A stretch of DNA of 46,948 nt from Rhodocyclaceae bacterium (lineage in GTDB: Bacteria > Pseudomonadota > Gammaproteobacteria > Burkholderiales > Rhodocyclaceae), in contig JAABQX010000011.1 of assembly GCA_011391215.1 (NCBI GenBank), positions 1 through 46,948 on the forward strand, read 5' to 3'. This document shows, in pieces, positions 10,521 to 19,610 of this stretch. How positions within the stretch are numbered: the first letter of the stretch is position 1; each line of letters begins with the position of its first letter. The position numbers and the translations under genes were made by a program. The notes beneath the pieces are model-generated. The model had not been told where the DNA came from and made no database searches. It saw only the letters and a list, made by a program, of their open reading frames with translations.

Positions 10521-11609
10521 CTACCAACCCCGTGCGCCGAACATCATGCGACGGGCCAGGAAGGAGCGGGCGGCGGGGATCAGGTCGAGCGCCAGCAGGC
10601 CGGCACTGCGGAGGTGGCGCAGCGGTGCGCTGTCGTTGGAAAACAGCCGCACCAGGCCGTCAGTGAAGCCGACGGTGGAGATGCGGTCGATGCGCCGCCC
10701 GGCGGCATAGCGGGCCAGCCGTTGGGCGTCGCCTGGATCGGCGGCGTCAGTGAGCGCGTCGGCCAGTTCGCTGATATCGCGCAACGCGAGATTGAAACCC
10801 TGGCCGGCGACCGGGTGCAGGGTTTGCGCGGCGTTGCCGATCCAGACCTCGCGGCCGACGACGGGTTGGCGCCGCAGACGAAGGCCGAGCGGATAGACGA
10901 GGCGCGGACTGGCAGCCGTCAGGCGCACGTTGGCACCGAAACGCGACTGCAGCAGCGCGAGGAAATCACTGTCGTTGGCCGCCGCGATTGTCGCGCTTTC
11001 GCCGGCCGGGCAGGTCATCACCACCGCGTAGGCATCGTTGCAGGGCAGCAAGGCCACCGGCCCGGCGGGCGTGAAGCGTTCCCAGGCGACGCCACGCGGC
11101 GGTGCGGAGGCGCGGGCCGTGCAAATCACGGCATGCTGGCCGTAGTCGCGATTGTGGATGTCCGCAACATTGTTGCTGTTGTCGATATGTCCTTCGGCAT
11201 GTACGATCAATGCGCTGTCGGGGTGCGCGGGGGCCGCAGTGTTGTCGTCAAAAGCCGTGCCGTGCTTGGCCAGCGCCGTATCGAGAACCGTGGCCAGGTC
11301 ACCGGCGGCGAGCACGTAACCGAGTGCGGGGACGTTCTCTTCCGCAGCGCGGATGCGCGTGCGGCCGAGCCCGCCCTGATGGGAAACGTGGATGGTGGTG
11401 ATGGGCGTGTGCGGAATTTTGCCCCAGACGCCGAGGTTCTCGAGGATCAGGCGTGAACCGTGCGAGAGCGCGAGGATGCGCGCATCGCTTTTTGCCGCGC
11501 CACGCGGACGGGAATCGACAATGCGGGCGAACACGCCGCGCTGGTGCAGCGCCAGTGCCAGCGCCATGCCGGCGGGACCGCCACCGATGATGAGGACGGG
11601 TTCTTTCAT
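10521..11609 (-). CDS. ubiH: FAD-dependent UbiH/UbiF/VisC-family hydroxylase (ubiquinone biosynthesis)
   Basis: The real start is MKEPVLIIGGGPAGMALALA (ATG 11609), overlapping the pepP stop by 4 bp; the longer track ORF lies in pepP. This gives 362 aa, slightly short for the family (380-410). The N-terminal GGGPAGMA Rossmann motif and the C-terminal WIGNAAQTLHPVAGQGFNLA block are diagnostic of the ubiquinone hydroxylases that act on the ring at the inner membrane. The pepP-ubiH pairing matches E. coli. Which ring position it hydroxylates cannot be told from the sequence, so the symbol is a best guess within UbiH/UbiF/UbiI/UbiM. Confidence 0.85.
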   Translation of the reverse strand: MKEPVLIIGGGPAGMALALALHQRGVFARIVDSRPRGAAKSDARILALSHGSRLILENLGVWGKIPHTPITTIHVSHQGGLGRTRIRAAEENVPALGYVLAAGDLATVLDTALAKHGTAFDDNTAAPAHPDSALIVHAEGHIDNSNNVADIHNRDYGQHAVICTARASAPPRGVAWERFTPAGPVALLPCNDAYAVVMTCPAGESATIAAANDSDFLALLQSRFGANVRLTAASPRLVYPLGLRLRRQPVVGREVWIGNAAQTLHPVAGQGFNLALRDISELADALTDAADPGDAQRLARYAAGRRIDRISTVGFTDGLVRLFSNDSAPLRHLRSAGLLALDLIPAARSFLARRMMFGARGW

Positions 11610-12925
11610 TTGGCCATGAGCGCTTCTATAGCGGCGATCTTCTTGGGCGTATCGATAGTGAGAATGTCGCAGCCTTCTGCCGTGACCAGCACATCGTCCT
11701 CGATACGTACGCCGATATTCCAGAAAGCCTCCGGCACGTCGTCGCCGGGACGAATGTAGCAGCCGGGTTCGACCGTCAGCGCCATGCCCGGCAGCAGGGC
11801 GCGCCATGCTTCGCCGCTGCGGTATTCACCAGCGTCATGTACATCGAGACCGAGCCAGTGGCTGGTGCGGTGCATGTAGAAACGTTTGTAGGTTTCCGTT
11901 TCGATCACGGTATCGACGCTACCCTCGAGCAGTTTCAGGTCGATCATGCCTTGCGCGAGGATGCGCACCGCTGCATTGTGCGGGTCAAGGAAATTCGCGC
12001 CCGGCTGGATGGCGGCAATGGCTGCCGCCTGCGCTTCAAGCACGAGGTCGTAAACGTCTGCCTGCGGGCCGGAAAAGCGGCCATTTACCGGGAAGGTACG
12101 CGTGATATCGCTGGCGTAGCCGTCGACCTCGCAACCGGCGTCGATCAGCAGCAGGTCGCCGTCCTTGAGCGCACGGTTGTTGTCGACATAGTGCAGAACG
12201 CAGGCGTTGGCACCGCCCGCCACGATGGGCGTGTAGGCCGGATACTGGCTGCCCTGGCGGCGGAATTCGTGGAGGAACTCCGCCTCGACTTCATGTTCGA
12301 ATTTTCCTGGCGCGGTAAATTGCATGGCGCGCCGGTGCGCCGCGCCGGCGATACGGGCGGCCTGTTGCATGAGAGTAATTTCGTGACCGTCCTTGACGAG
12401 GCGCATTTCGTCGAGGGTGGCGCGTACATCATGCAGGACGGCGGGTGCACGCTTGCCGGAACGGGTTTGCGCGCGCACGGCATTGAGCGCGGCGGTAATG
12501 CGCGCGTCCCAGGCGCTGTCGTGGCCGAGCGAGAACCACAGGGCTGGCTGGTCGGCCAGCAATTCTGCAAGTTTGGCGTCGAATTCCTTGATCGAATGGG
12601 CTGCATCGAAACCGAAAGCTTCGCACGCGCCCGCTGGCCCGTAGCGGAAGCCATCCCAGATTTCCTTGTCGATATCCTTGTCGCGGCAGAACAGCATGGA
12701 TTGCGGTTGGTCGCCGGCAATCAGGACCAGCACCGCTTCAGGTTCGGGAAAACCGGTCAGGTAATGGAAATAGCTGTCGGCGCGGTAGGGAAAGCTTGTG
12801 TCGCGGTTGCGGATGCGTTCCGGCGCGGTGGGAATCACCGCCACCCCACCCCCGGCGACTTGCATGCGGTCGAGTAACGAAAGTCGTCGCTGCTGGAACG
12901 GGGAAATGCGCGGCAGGATATTCAT
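11606..12925 (-). CDS. pepP: Xaa-Pro aminopeptidase (aminopeptidase P)
   Basis: PepP removes an N-terminal residue that precedes proline. The protein is 439 aa (E. coli 441). An AMP_N domain (about 1-140) includes the stretch YFHYLTGFPEPEAVLVLI. The pita-bread metallopeptidase domain shows dinuclear metal ligands in LLIDAGCEVDGYASDITRTF (two Asp), HWLGLDVHDAGEY (His), GMALTVEPGCYI (Glu) and GVRIEDDVLVT (Glu). It lies 9 bp after murU and overlaps the ubiH-like gene by 4 bp, so amgK-murU-pepP-ubiH looks like one transcription unit. Confidence 0.97.
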   Translation of the reverse strand: MNILPRISPFQQRRLSLLDRMQVAGGGVAVIPTAPERIRNRDTSFPYRADSYFHYLTGFPEPEAVLVLIAGDQPQSMLFCRDKDIDKEIWDGFRYGPAGACEAFGFDAAHSIKEFDAKLAELLADQPALWFSLGHDSAWDARITAALNAVRAQTRSGKRAPAVLHDVRATLDEMRLVKDGHEITLMQQAARIAGAAHRRAMQFTAPGKFEHEVEAEFLHEFRRQGSQYPAYTPIVAGGANACVLHYVDNNRALKDGDLLLIDAGCEVDGYASDITRTFPVNGRFSGPQADVYDLVLEAQAAAIAAIQPGANFLDPHNAAVRILAQGMIDLKLLEGSVDTVIETETYKRFYMHRTSHWLGLDVHDAGEYRSGEAWRALLPGMALTVEPGCYIRPGDDVPEAFWNIGVRIEDDVLVTAEGCDILTIDTPKKIAAIEALMAK

Positions 12926-12934
12926 GCGGAAATG

Positions 12935-13612
12935 CTAGCACGCCATGCGCAACTCGGCATCGAGAGCGGCGAGTCGCTCCGGCGTGCCGACATCGACCCA
13001 GCGGCCGAGATGATGCTCGCCACTGATGCGTCCAGCGTCGATAGTTTCGTGGAGCAGGGGGGCGAGTTTTGCGGGTTGGCCGCGCACGATGCCGGCGAAA
13101 AGTTCCGTACGGTAGATGCCGATGCCGCTGAATGTCAATCGTGCCGTCCCGCCAACGCCGACTTTTTGCTGGGTTAACGTAAAGTCGCCTGCCGGATGTT
13201 GTGGGGGGTTGTCGACAAGTACCAGATGGGCCAGCATTTCCGGGGCAAGCGCACCATTTGCACGGCCGACATCCCAGTCGCAGAAGATGTCGCCATTGAC
13301 TACAAGAAACGGCGTGTCGCCGAGTAGATGCAGGGCGTTGGCAATGCCGCCGGCAGTTTCAAGTGCGCCGACCGGTTCGGCCGAATAATGAATGCGCACC
13401 CCCCAGGCATCGCCAGCCCCGAGCAAGGCTTCGATCTCATCGCCGAGATGCGCATGGTTGATGACGATATCTCGAAAGCCGGCACGCGCCAGGCGTTCGA
13501 GATGCCAGACAATCAGCGGCTTGCCGGCAACCGGAAGAAGTGGCTTGGGTGTGTGGTCGGTCAGCGGGCGCATGCGCTCACCACGGCCGGCCGCGAGAAT
13601 CATGGCTTTCAA
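12935..13612 (-). CDS. murU: N-acetylmuramate-1-phosphate uridylyltransferase
   Basis: The protein is 225 aa from a TTG start ([19 protein letters not shown]) that overlaps the amgK stop; ATG 13603 is an alternative three codons later. The nucleotidyltransferase signature [31 protein letters not shown] and [10 protein letters not shown] place it in the sugar-1-phosphate NTP-transferase family. Coupling to amgK and proximity to lptD match the Pseudomonas putida locus, where AmgK and MurU turn recycled MurNAc into UDP-MurNAc and bypass the fosfomycin-sensitive step. Function is assigned by that synteny. Residues 150-157 (KVGVGGTA) come from a dispersed-motif copy just before the conserved LTFSGIG. 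Confidence 0.9.
   Translation of the reverse strand: MKAMILAAGRGERMRPLTDHTPKPLLPVAGKPLIVWHLERLARAGFRDIVINHAHLGDEIEALLGAGDAWGVRIHYSAEPVGALETAGGIANALHLLGDTPFLVVNGDIFCDWDVGRANGALAPEMLAHLVLVDNPPQHPAGDFTLTQQKVGVGGTARLTFSGIGIYRTELFAGIVRGQPAKLAPLLHETIDAGRISGEHHLGRWVDVGTPERLAALDAELRMAC
13143..13165 (-). repeat. dispersed 23-bp motif in murU
   Basis: It has 22 of 23 consensus bases on the minus strand (T at position 11). It is read in the sense direction as KVGVGGTA. Confidence 0.92.
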
Positions 13613-14604
13613 AATGAGTAACCCACCTGCACCTGGCGATTTTCGAGTTGGTCGAGCAGGCGCAGTAGCGGGAAGAGTTCGCTGTAGCGCAGACAAGCCG
13701 CGCGCAGATATTTGGCCACCAGCGGCATGTCCTTGAGATAGCCATCCTTGCCGTCGCGGTGGAACAGGCGGGCAAAGATGCCGAGTACCTTGACGTGCCG
13801 CTGTACGCCCATCCATTCGTAATCACGGAAGAATTCGCCGAAGTTGGCGCGTACCGGCAGTCCGGCTTTCTTTGCCTTCTCCCAGTAGCGCGCCAGCCAG
13901 TCGATGGTTTGCTCTTCGTCCCATTCGACGTAGGCATCTTTGAACAGGGAAGCGAGGTCGTAGCTGAGGGGGCCGTAGACAGCATCCTGGAAGTCGATTA
14001 CGCCGGGCGCAGTTCCGGTGTGCATGAGGTTGCGCGAGTGATAGTCGCGATGCACGAAGACGCCGGGTTCGCCCAGGTTAACGGCGAGGATCTTTGCAAA
14101 TACGGCTTCGAGCGTGTTGCGCTGCTCATTGCCAAGGGCGATCGGCAGATGTTTGCCGATGTACCAATCAGGAAACAGGTCAAGTTCGCGCTTGAGCAAT
14201 GCCCGGTCATAGACGGGCAGGGCGCCGGGACGGCTGGCGCCCTGGATGTCGATCAGCGTGTCGATGGCGGCGCGGTAGAGCATGTCGACGTTCCCGGAGT
14301 CGAAGGCCGCAAGATAGGTCGTCGAGCCCAGATCGGAAATCAGCAGGAAGCCGCGCGCCAGATCCTGCGCCAGGACTTCCGGCACATGCGCGCCGGCGTT
14401 GCGGAACAACTGCTGCACATGTAGCCAGGGCCGTACATCCTCGCGTTCCGGCGGGGCGTCCATGACGATGCCCGTCGTGCCATCGGCGAAAGTGGCGCGC
14501 AAATAACGCCGGAAACTGGCGTCGCTGGAGGCGACCGCCAGAGTGAAAGTCTGCTCCGGGAGCTGCACTGCCAGCCAGTCCTGAATCTGCTTGATGCGCT
14601 CCAC
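13609..14604 (-). CDS. amgK: N-acetylmuramate/N-acetylglucosamine kinase, aminoglycoside phosphotransferase fold
   Basis: The track uses TTG 14622, but GTG 14604 ([15 protein letters not shown]) has a GGAG eight bases upstream and is preferred, giving 331 aa. The kinase fold is visible in [12 protein letters not shown] (catalytic loop) and [20 protein letters not shown] (metal-binding Asp). With murU directly downstream and lptD divergently upstream, this matches AmgK, which phosphorylates MurNAc at the anomeric carbon for peptidoglycan recycling. Other APH-fold kinases share the motifs, so the substrate assignment depends on the context. Confidence 0.88.
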   Translation of the reverse strand: MERIKQIQDWLAVQLPEQTFTLAVASSDASFRRYLRATFADGTTGIVMDAPPEREDVRPWLHVQQLFRNAGAHVPEVLAQDLARGFLLISDLGSTTYLAAFDSGNVDMLYRAAIDTLIDIQGASRPGALPVYDRALLKRELDLFPDWYIGKHLPIALGNEQRNTLEAVFAKILAVNLGEPGVFVHRDYHSRNLMHTGTAPGVIDFQDAVYGPLSYDLASLFKDAYVEWDEEQTIDWLARYWEKAKKAGLPVRANFGEFFRDYEWMGVQRHVKVLGIFARLFHRDGKDGYLKDMPLVAKYLRAACLRYSELFPLLRLLDQLENRQVQVGYSF

Positions 14605-14697
14605 GTGAGGAACTCCACTCAAATGTTAGAATTGAAAATTCTATCATCGGCTTGGCCGGCGCTCAGGCGTGCAGGGCTGACAAATTAAGCGGCGATA
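14605..14697. promoter_or_regulatory. divergent amgK/lptD intergenic region
   Basis: This 93-bp gap must hold the promoters of both operons. It contains a short perfect inverted repeat, AGAATT-gaa-AATTCT (14628-14642), next to the amgK start. I cannot pick convincing -35/-10 pairs, so no specific promoter is called. Confidence 0.5.
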
Positions 14698-17355
14698 ATG
14701 GTTTTGGCATGGATGCGGCATCGGTTAGGCTGGGTGGGTTGGCTGGCGCTGGCGAGCGCCAGCAGCGTTGCCGTGGCTGGTGAAAGCCTCCCGCCCCTGC
14801 GCGTTGACCCTCTACTGCTGGGGGCCTCGCCCCTGAAGCCCGTTCCTGTTCCTGCCAGTCAGGGGGAAACTGCGGTAAGCCAGCCGGCGTCGCCCCCGCC
14901 GTCGATTGAGACCCGGGAATTGCCGGCTTTCACTGCCCCCAAAGTTCCACCCGCCCCCGCACCGGTATCCATGCCTGTCGCCCCACCGGCACCTGTCCCA
15001 CCGGTTGCCGCGTCTGTCGCGGCAGGTGCGCTCCCGCATCCCGCCACTACCCCGTTCTCTGCCACAGACAAGAAATCCGCGTCGACCATCATCACGGCCC
15101 AACACATCAAAGGGGTTAACGAGGTTGAAATGGTTGCCGAGGGCGATGCCGTGCTGCAACGCGCCGGGGATACCCTGCTTGCCGATCTCCTGATCTATCG
15201 TGAGGCGGATGACGAGGTGGAGGCGGTCGGCAACGTGCGGCTGACCTCGCCCGATACTTCCATGACGGGGCCCCGTTTGAGAATGCGCATGGAGGAAAGT
15301 ACCGGTGAATTCCAGACGCCCTCATACACCATCAAACGTCAGCCGCCCGCCGTGCCGGAACCTGCGCTGACCATGTCCGGACTGCCGGCGGTTTCCCCTG
15401 GCGGCAAGGTGCTGGCAACCACCGGGAAAATGATTCTTCCCCCTCCCGTCACCGGAAGTGGCAAGGCAGAACTCCTGGAGTTCCGTGGTGAAGACCAGTA
15501 CCACCTCAAGAATGCCACCTACAGCACTTGCGCCCCGGGGCAACGGGACTGGGAGATCGGCGTCGATGAACTCGATCTCGACAACAGCCGCGAAGTGGGC
15601 ACCGCCCGCAATGCCCTGGTGACTTTCATGGATGTGCCCATCCTGTACTCGCCCTGGATGAGTTTCTCGCTGAACAATCAGCGCAAGAGCGGATTGCTCA
15701 CGCCGTCGATCGGCTCCACCACCTCGAGCGGTTTTGAAGTGTCCACGCCGTGGTACTGGAATATCGCCCCCGACATGGATGCGACCATCACGCCGCGCGT
15801 CCTTTCTAAGCGCGGCGTTCAGCTCAATACCGAATTCCGTTATCTCCTCGATACCCCCGTCAACCGGGCTGTTCCCTTGGGTGCAGCGTTGCCCGACAAG
15901 GGGCAGGTGCGCCTTGAGTACCTGCCCAGCGACAATCAGGCCAATCGTGATCGCTACGGCTATTCAGTCATGCATAACCAGAGCCTGGGGCAGGGCTTCA
16001 CGGGGATGTTGAATGTCAATGGCGTCTCCGACAGCGACTATTTCAGCGACTTGTCGACGCGCATCGCGGCCATCTCGCAAGGCAACCTGCTGCGTCAGGG
16101 CATGCTGAGTTATGCAGGCCCCTGGTATACCGCTGCGCTGAACGTACAGTCTTATCAGACCTTGCGGAATGCCGAAAACTTTCAGGATTTGCCCAAACCT
16201 TACGAGCGCCTGCCGCAACTGACCGGCACGGCTTTCCGCTACGACCTGCCGGCAGGTCTGGCCTTCACGATGAATGCGGAGTATGTCGATTTCAATCACC
16301 CCACCTTCCTGCTGGGCAAGCGCACCACGCTCTACCCCCAGCTATCCCTGCCATTCACCACTGCCGCTTTTTCTTTGACGCCGAAAGTCGCTATCCATTC
16401 CACGCACTATGATCTGGACGGGCAGGACCGGCCGGGCGCCCTCGCCTGGAATAATGGCAATGAAGTCCCCGCCAGCCAAAGCCGTACACTGCCAATCTTC
16501 AGCGTCGACGGTGGCTTTTTCATGGAGCGCGATACCGATTATTTTGGTGGCCGCTCGTTGGTGCAGACGCTCGAGCCGCGCGCTTATTATTTGTATGTTC
16601 CGGCAAAGGATCAGCGCGATATTCCGGTTTTCGATACGGGCATCGCGGGTTTCAATTACGCACAGATGTTCGCCGAAAATCGTTATGCGGGCGGCGACCG
16701 GATCGGCGATGCCAACCAGTTGACCCTGGCCGTCACTTCCCGTCTGATCGATCCATCTGGCGGTGAGGAATTGCTGCGTGCCACGCTGGGCTCCCGCTTT
16801 TACTTCGCCAATCAAAGTAACCAGGTGTTCCTGCCGGGAGAAACCATCCGGACCGAAAACAAGGCGGATATTCTTGCCGCTTTCATCGGCCAGATACTAC
16901 CCAAGACCTTTGCGGATTTAGCCTGGCAATACAACCCGCGCGACAGCTTGACCGAGCGTTTCGCCGTGGGTGGCCGCTATCGTCCGGCGGCAGGAAAAAT
17001 TTTCAATGCTGCTTATCGATATGATCGCAACAACCTCGATCAGATCGACGTGTCCGGCCAGTGGCCTGTTTCCGGCGGCTGGCATGCCGTGGGACGCTAC
17101 AACTATTCGCTCGAGGAGAGTCGTGTCATCGAAACCATCGCCGGCCTCGAATATGACGCCGGTTGCTGGGTGGGACGTGCCGTCGTGCAGCGTATTGCCA
17201 CGATTGCAAACCAACCGAACGATGCCTTCTTTTTGCAGCTGGAGCTGAACGACTTTTCGAAGATCGGTTCCAATCCGCTGGAGATCCTCAGGCGCAACAT
17301 CCCCGGCTATGGACTCATCAATCAGGCGATGGCCGACCCGGTATTAGCCGAGTAA
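14698..17355 (+). CDS. lptD: LPS-assembly protein LptD, outer-membrane translocon
   Basis: LptD, with LptE, inserts lipopolysaccharide into the outer leaflet. The protein is 885 aa. It has a signal peptide ending near SSVAVAGE, a long Pro/Ala/Val-rich linker (about 30-118), and a LptA-like beta-jellyroll (about 125-205, ITAQHIKGVNEVEMVAEGDA). The C-terminal barrel has the family hallmark FMDVPILYSPWMSFSL. Only two cysteines are seen, Cys278 and Cys823, whereas E. coli has four forming two inter-domain disulfides; here a single disulfide seems possible. It is first in lptD-surA-pdxA-rsmA, the conserved proteobacterial order. Confidence 0.97.
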   Translation: MVLAWMRHRLGWVGWLALASASSVAVAGESLPPLRVDPLLLGASPLKPVPVPASQGETAVSQPASPPPSIETRELPAFTAPKVPPAPAPVSMPVAPPAPVPPVAASVAAGALPHPATTPFSATDKKSASTIITAQHIKGVNEVEMVAEGDAVLQRAGDTLLADLLIYREADDEVEAVGNVRLTSPDTSMTGPRLRMRMEESTGEFQTPSYTIKRQPPAVPEPALTMSGLPAVSPGGKVLATTGKMILPPPVTGSGKAELLEFRGEDQYHLKNATYSTCAPGQRDWEIGVDELDLDNSREVGTARNALVTFMDVPILYSPWMSFSLNNQRKSGLLTPSIGSTTSSGFEVSTPWYWNIAPDMDATITPRVLSKRGVQLNTEFRYLLDTPVNRAVPLGAALPDKGQVRLEYLPSDNQANRDRYGYSVMHNQSLGQGFTGMLNVNGVSDSDYFSDLSTRIAAISQGNLLRQGMLSYAGPWYTAALNVQSYQTLRNAENFQDLPKPYERLPQLTGTAFRYDLPAGLAFTMNAEYVDFNHPTFLLGKRTTLYPQLSLPFTTAAFSLTPKVAIHSTHYDLDGQDRPGALAWNNGNEVPASQSRTLPIFSVDGGFFMERDTDYFGGRSLVQTLEPRAYYLYVPAKDQRDIPVFDTGIAGFNYAQMFAENRYAGGDRIGDANQLTLAVTSRLIDPSGGEELLRATLGSRFYFANQSNQVFLPGETIRTENKADILAAFIGQILPKTFADLAWQYNPRDSLTERFAVGGRYRPAAGKIFNAAYRYDRNNLDQIDVSGQWPVSGGWHAVGRYNYSLEESRVIETIAGLEYDAGCWVGRAVVQRIATIANQPNDAFFLQLELNDFSKIGSNPLEILRRNIPGYGLINQAMADPVLAE

Positions 17356-17371
17356 TCAACTTTCCGAGACT

Positions 17372-18670
17372 ATGAGACTACCCATATATTTCGCAATATT
17401 TTCCGTACTGATGTCGTCGCTCGCTGCAGCGCAGGCGCCACGCCAGGCCATCGCCATCGATCGCGTGATCGCTGTCGTCAATGACGAGGCGATCACCCAG
17501 TATGAGTTGCGCGATCGCCTAGCCACCGTGGAACGCCAATTGCGTCAGCGCGGTACGCCGCTGCCCGCGCGCGCGGTAATGGAAAAGCAGTTGCTCGACC
17601 GCCTGATCGTCGAGCGGGTGCAAATCCAGTTCGCCAAGGAAGTCGGGTTGCGCATCCCCGATACCGAACTGGATGCCGCGCTGCGCCGCATCGCCGAAAG
17701 CAATCGTCTCTCGCTGGCCAACTTCCGCAGCACACTCGAGAAGGATGGCATCGACTGGCAACGTTTCCGTGAAGATATTCGCAACGAGATGACGATTGCC
17801 CGCTTGCGCGAGCGCGAGGTCGAAGCGCGTATCGTCATTTCCGATGGCGAGATCGATAATTACCTGGCCAATCCTGTACAGACGAACAAGGCGGCGCTCG
17901 TGACGCTCGGCCACATCATCGTGCGCGTTCCGGAACAGGCCGACCCCGCCAAGCTGGCCCAATTGCGCGCCCGCGCCGAAGATGCTCAAGCGCGCATCAA
18001 GAGCGGCCAGGATTTCGGTCAGGTGGCGGCGAGCTTTTCCGAAGCGCCCGATGCCTTGAGCGGCGGCATGATCGAGCCACGTCCGCTGGATCGTTTGCCA
18101 ACGCTGTATGCCGAAGCCGCCGCCAAGCTGCAGCCCGGCGAGGTGAGCGGCATCCTCAGGAGCCCGGCGGGTTTCCATATCATCAAGCTGGTGGAGCGCC
18201 GCGGCGGTAGCGCTGTCGGGGCCACGATAGGCCAGACACGTGCGCGCCACATCCTGATCAAGGTGAATGAACTCGTTTCATCCGACGAGGCGCAGCGCAA
18301 AATGATCGGACTCAAGGAGCGCCTTGACAACAACGCCGATTTTGCCGAACTGGCCCGGCTGTATTCCAATGACCTTTCCGCTGCCAAAGGCGGCGACCTC
18401 GGCTGGTTGTATCAAGGCGATACCGTACCGGAATTTGAAAAGGCCATGGATGCGCTGAGGATCGGTGAAATCAGCAAGCCGGTACAGTCGACCTTTGGCT
18501 GGCATTTGATTCAGGTGCTGGAACGCAAGAATGCCGAGGCCGGCGGTGAACGCAAGCGCCTGTTGGCGCGTCAGGCGCTGCGCGAGCGCAAGTCCGACGA
18601 GGCCTACGAAGACTGGCTCAGGCAGATGCGTGACCGCGCCTATGTCGAATACCGGCTTGAAGAACGCTGA
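17372..18670 (+). CDS. surA: periplasmic chaperone / peptidyl-prolyl isomerase SurA
   Basis: SurA escorts outer-membrane proteins, including LptD, through the periplasm. The protein is 432 aa, starting 16 bp after lptD. A signal peptide (about 1-21, ending AAAQA) precedes the N-terminal chaperone domain (IDRVIAVVNDEAITQYELRD), followed by two parvulin domains (about 180-280 and 290-390). The second contains ADFAELARLYSNDLSAAKGG and VQSTFGWHLIQVLE. Its length and domain order match E. coli SurA (428 aa). The 3' end overlaps pdxA by 29 bp. Confidence 0.97.
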   Translation: MRLPIYFAIFSVLMSSLAAAQAPRQAIAIDRVIAVVNDEAITQYELRDRLATVERQLRQRGTPLPARAVMEKQLLDRLIVERVQIQFAKEVGLRIPDTELDAALRRIAESNRLSLANFRSTLEKDGIDWQRFREDIRNEMTIARLREREVEARIVISDGEIDNYLANPVQTNKAALVTLGHIIVRVPEQADPAKLAQLRARAEDAQARIKSGQDFGQVAASFSEAPDALSGGMIEPRPLDRLPTLYAEAAAKLQPGEVSGILRSPAGFHIIKLVERRGGSAVGATIGQTRARHILIKVNELVSSDEAQRKMIGLKERLDNNADFAELARLYSNDLSAAKGGDLGWLYQGDTVPEFEKAMDALRIGEISKPVQSTFGWHLIQVLERKNAEAGGERKRLLARQALRERKSDEAYEDWLRQMRDRAYVEYRLEER

Positions 18671-19610
18671 CCCCCCGGTCATTGCCGTTACTTCCGGCGA
18701 GCCGGCAGGTGTCGGCCCGGACATTTGTCTCGCTCTGGCCGCTGGTAATTTTCCCGCACGTATTGTCGTTCTCGGTGACCGCGATCTGCTCGCCGAGCGT
18801 GCGCACCTGCTTAAACACGGTAGCACGAAGCTCGAGATACGCCATATTCCATTGCGAAAGTCGGCGCTGGCGGGACGGCTCGATGTGGCCAACGCACGCT
18901 ATGTTCTCGACCTGCTAGATGCTGCTCTGGCAGGCTGCCAATCGGGTGAGTTTGCTGCCATGGTCACCGCCCCCGTCCATAAGGGCATCATCAATGATGC
19001 CGGCATTCCCTTCACCGGCCATACCGAATACCTTGCCGAGAAGACCGGCACACCGCGCGTCGTGATGATGCTTGCAGGAGCGGGGTTGCGTGTCGCGCTG
19101 GCGACCACGCATCTGCCATTGAAGGATGTGGCGGCCGCCATTACCGCCTCCGAACTTGAAACGACCATCAGGATCCTGCATGCCGACTTGCGCGGCAAAT
19201 TCGGTTTCGACCATCCGCGTATCCTGGTTGCCGGACTCAATCCCCATGCGGGTGAGGGCGGCCACATGGGACGCGAGGAGATCGAGGTGATTACGCCGGT
19301 ACTGGAGAAATTGCGCGCGGAGGGCTTGAACCTGATCGGCCCGCTACCGGCTGACACGCTGTTCACAAAAAATGTGCTGGCCGGTTCGCACGCCCAGCTG
19401 GCGATGTATCACGATCAAGGCCTGGCGGTGCTCAAATACGCCGCCTTCGATGAGGGTATCAACGTCACGCTTGGCCTGCCGATCATCCGCACCTCTGTCG
19501 ATCATGGCACCGCGCTCGATCTCGCAGGTAGCGGGAAAGCTTCGCCGACGAGTTTATTCGCCGCTGTCGAAGCGGCTATCGATATGGTGCAGCGTCGCAC
19601 CGCAGTATGA
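18642..19610 (+). CDS. pdxA: 4-hydroxythreonine-4-phosphate dehydrogenase
   Basis: PdxA oxidises 4-phosphohydroxy-threonine in the pyridoxal-5-phosphate pathway. I place the start at ATG 18642 (MSNTGLKNADPPVIAVTSGE), 322 aa, inside the end of surA; TTG 18657 is possible. Metal and substrate motifs are TSGEPAGVGPDI, GHTEYLAEKTG, LNPHAGEGGHMGREE and AMYHDQGL. Residues 72-79 (KSALAGR) are encoded by an exact copy of the dispersed motif, just before the usual GRLDPAN-like segment and without apparent length change. The stop overlaps the rsmA start (ATGA). Confidence 0.96.
   Translation: MSNTGLKNADPPVIAVTSGEPAGVGPDICLALAAGNFPARIVVLGDRDLLAERAHLLKHGSTKLEIRHIPLRKSALAGRLDVANARYVLDLLDAALAGCQSGEFAAMVTAPVHKGIINDAGIPFTGHTEYLAEKTGTPRVVMMLAGAGLRVALATTHLPLKDVAAAITASELETTIRILHADLRGKFGFDHPRILVAGLNPHAGEGGHMGREEIEVITPVLEKLRAEGLNLIGPLPADTLFTKNVLAGSHAQLAMYHDQGLAVLKYAAFDEGINVTLGLPIIRTSVDHGTALDLAGSGKASPTSLFAAVEAAIDMVQRRTAV
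18857..18879 (+). repeat. dispersed 23-bp motif in pdxA (exact consensus)
   Basis: It has 23 of 23 bases. It is read in the sense direction as KSALAGR. Confidence 0.95.
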
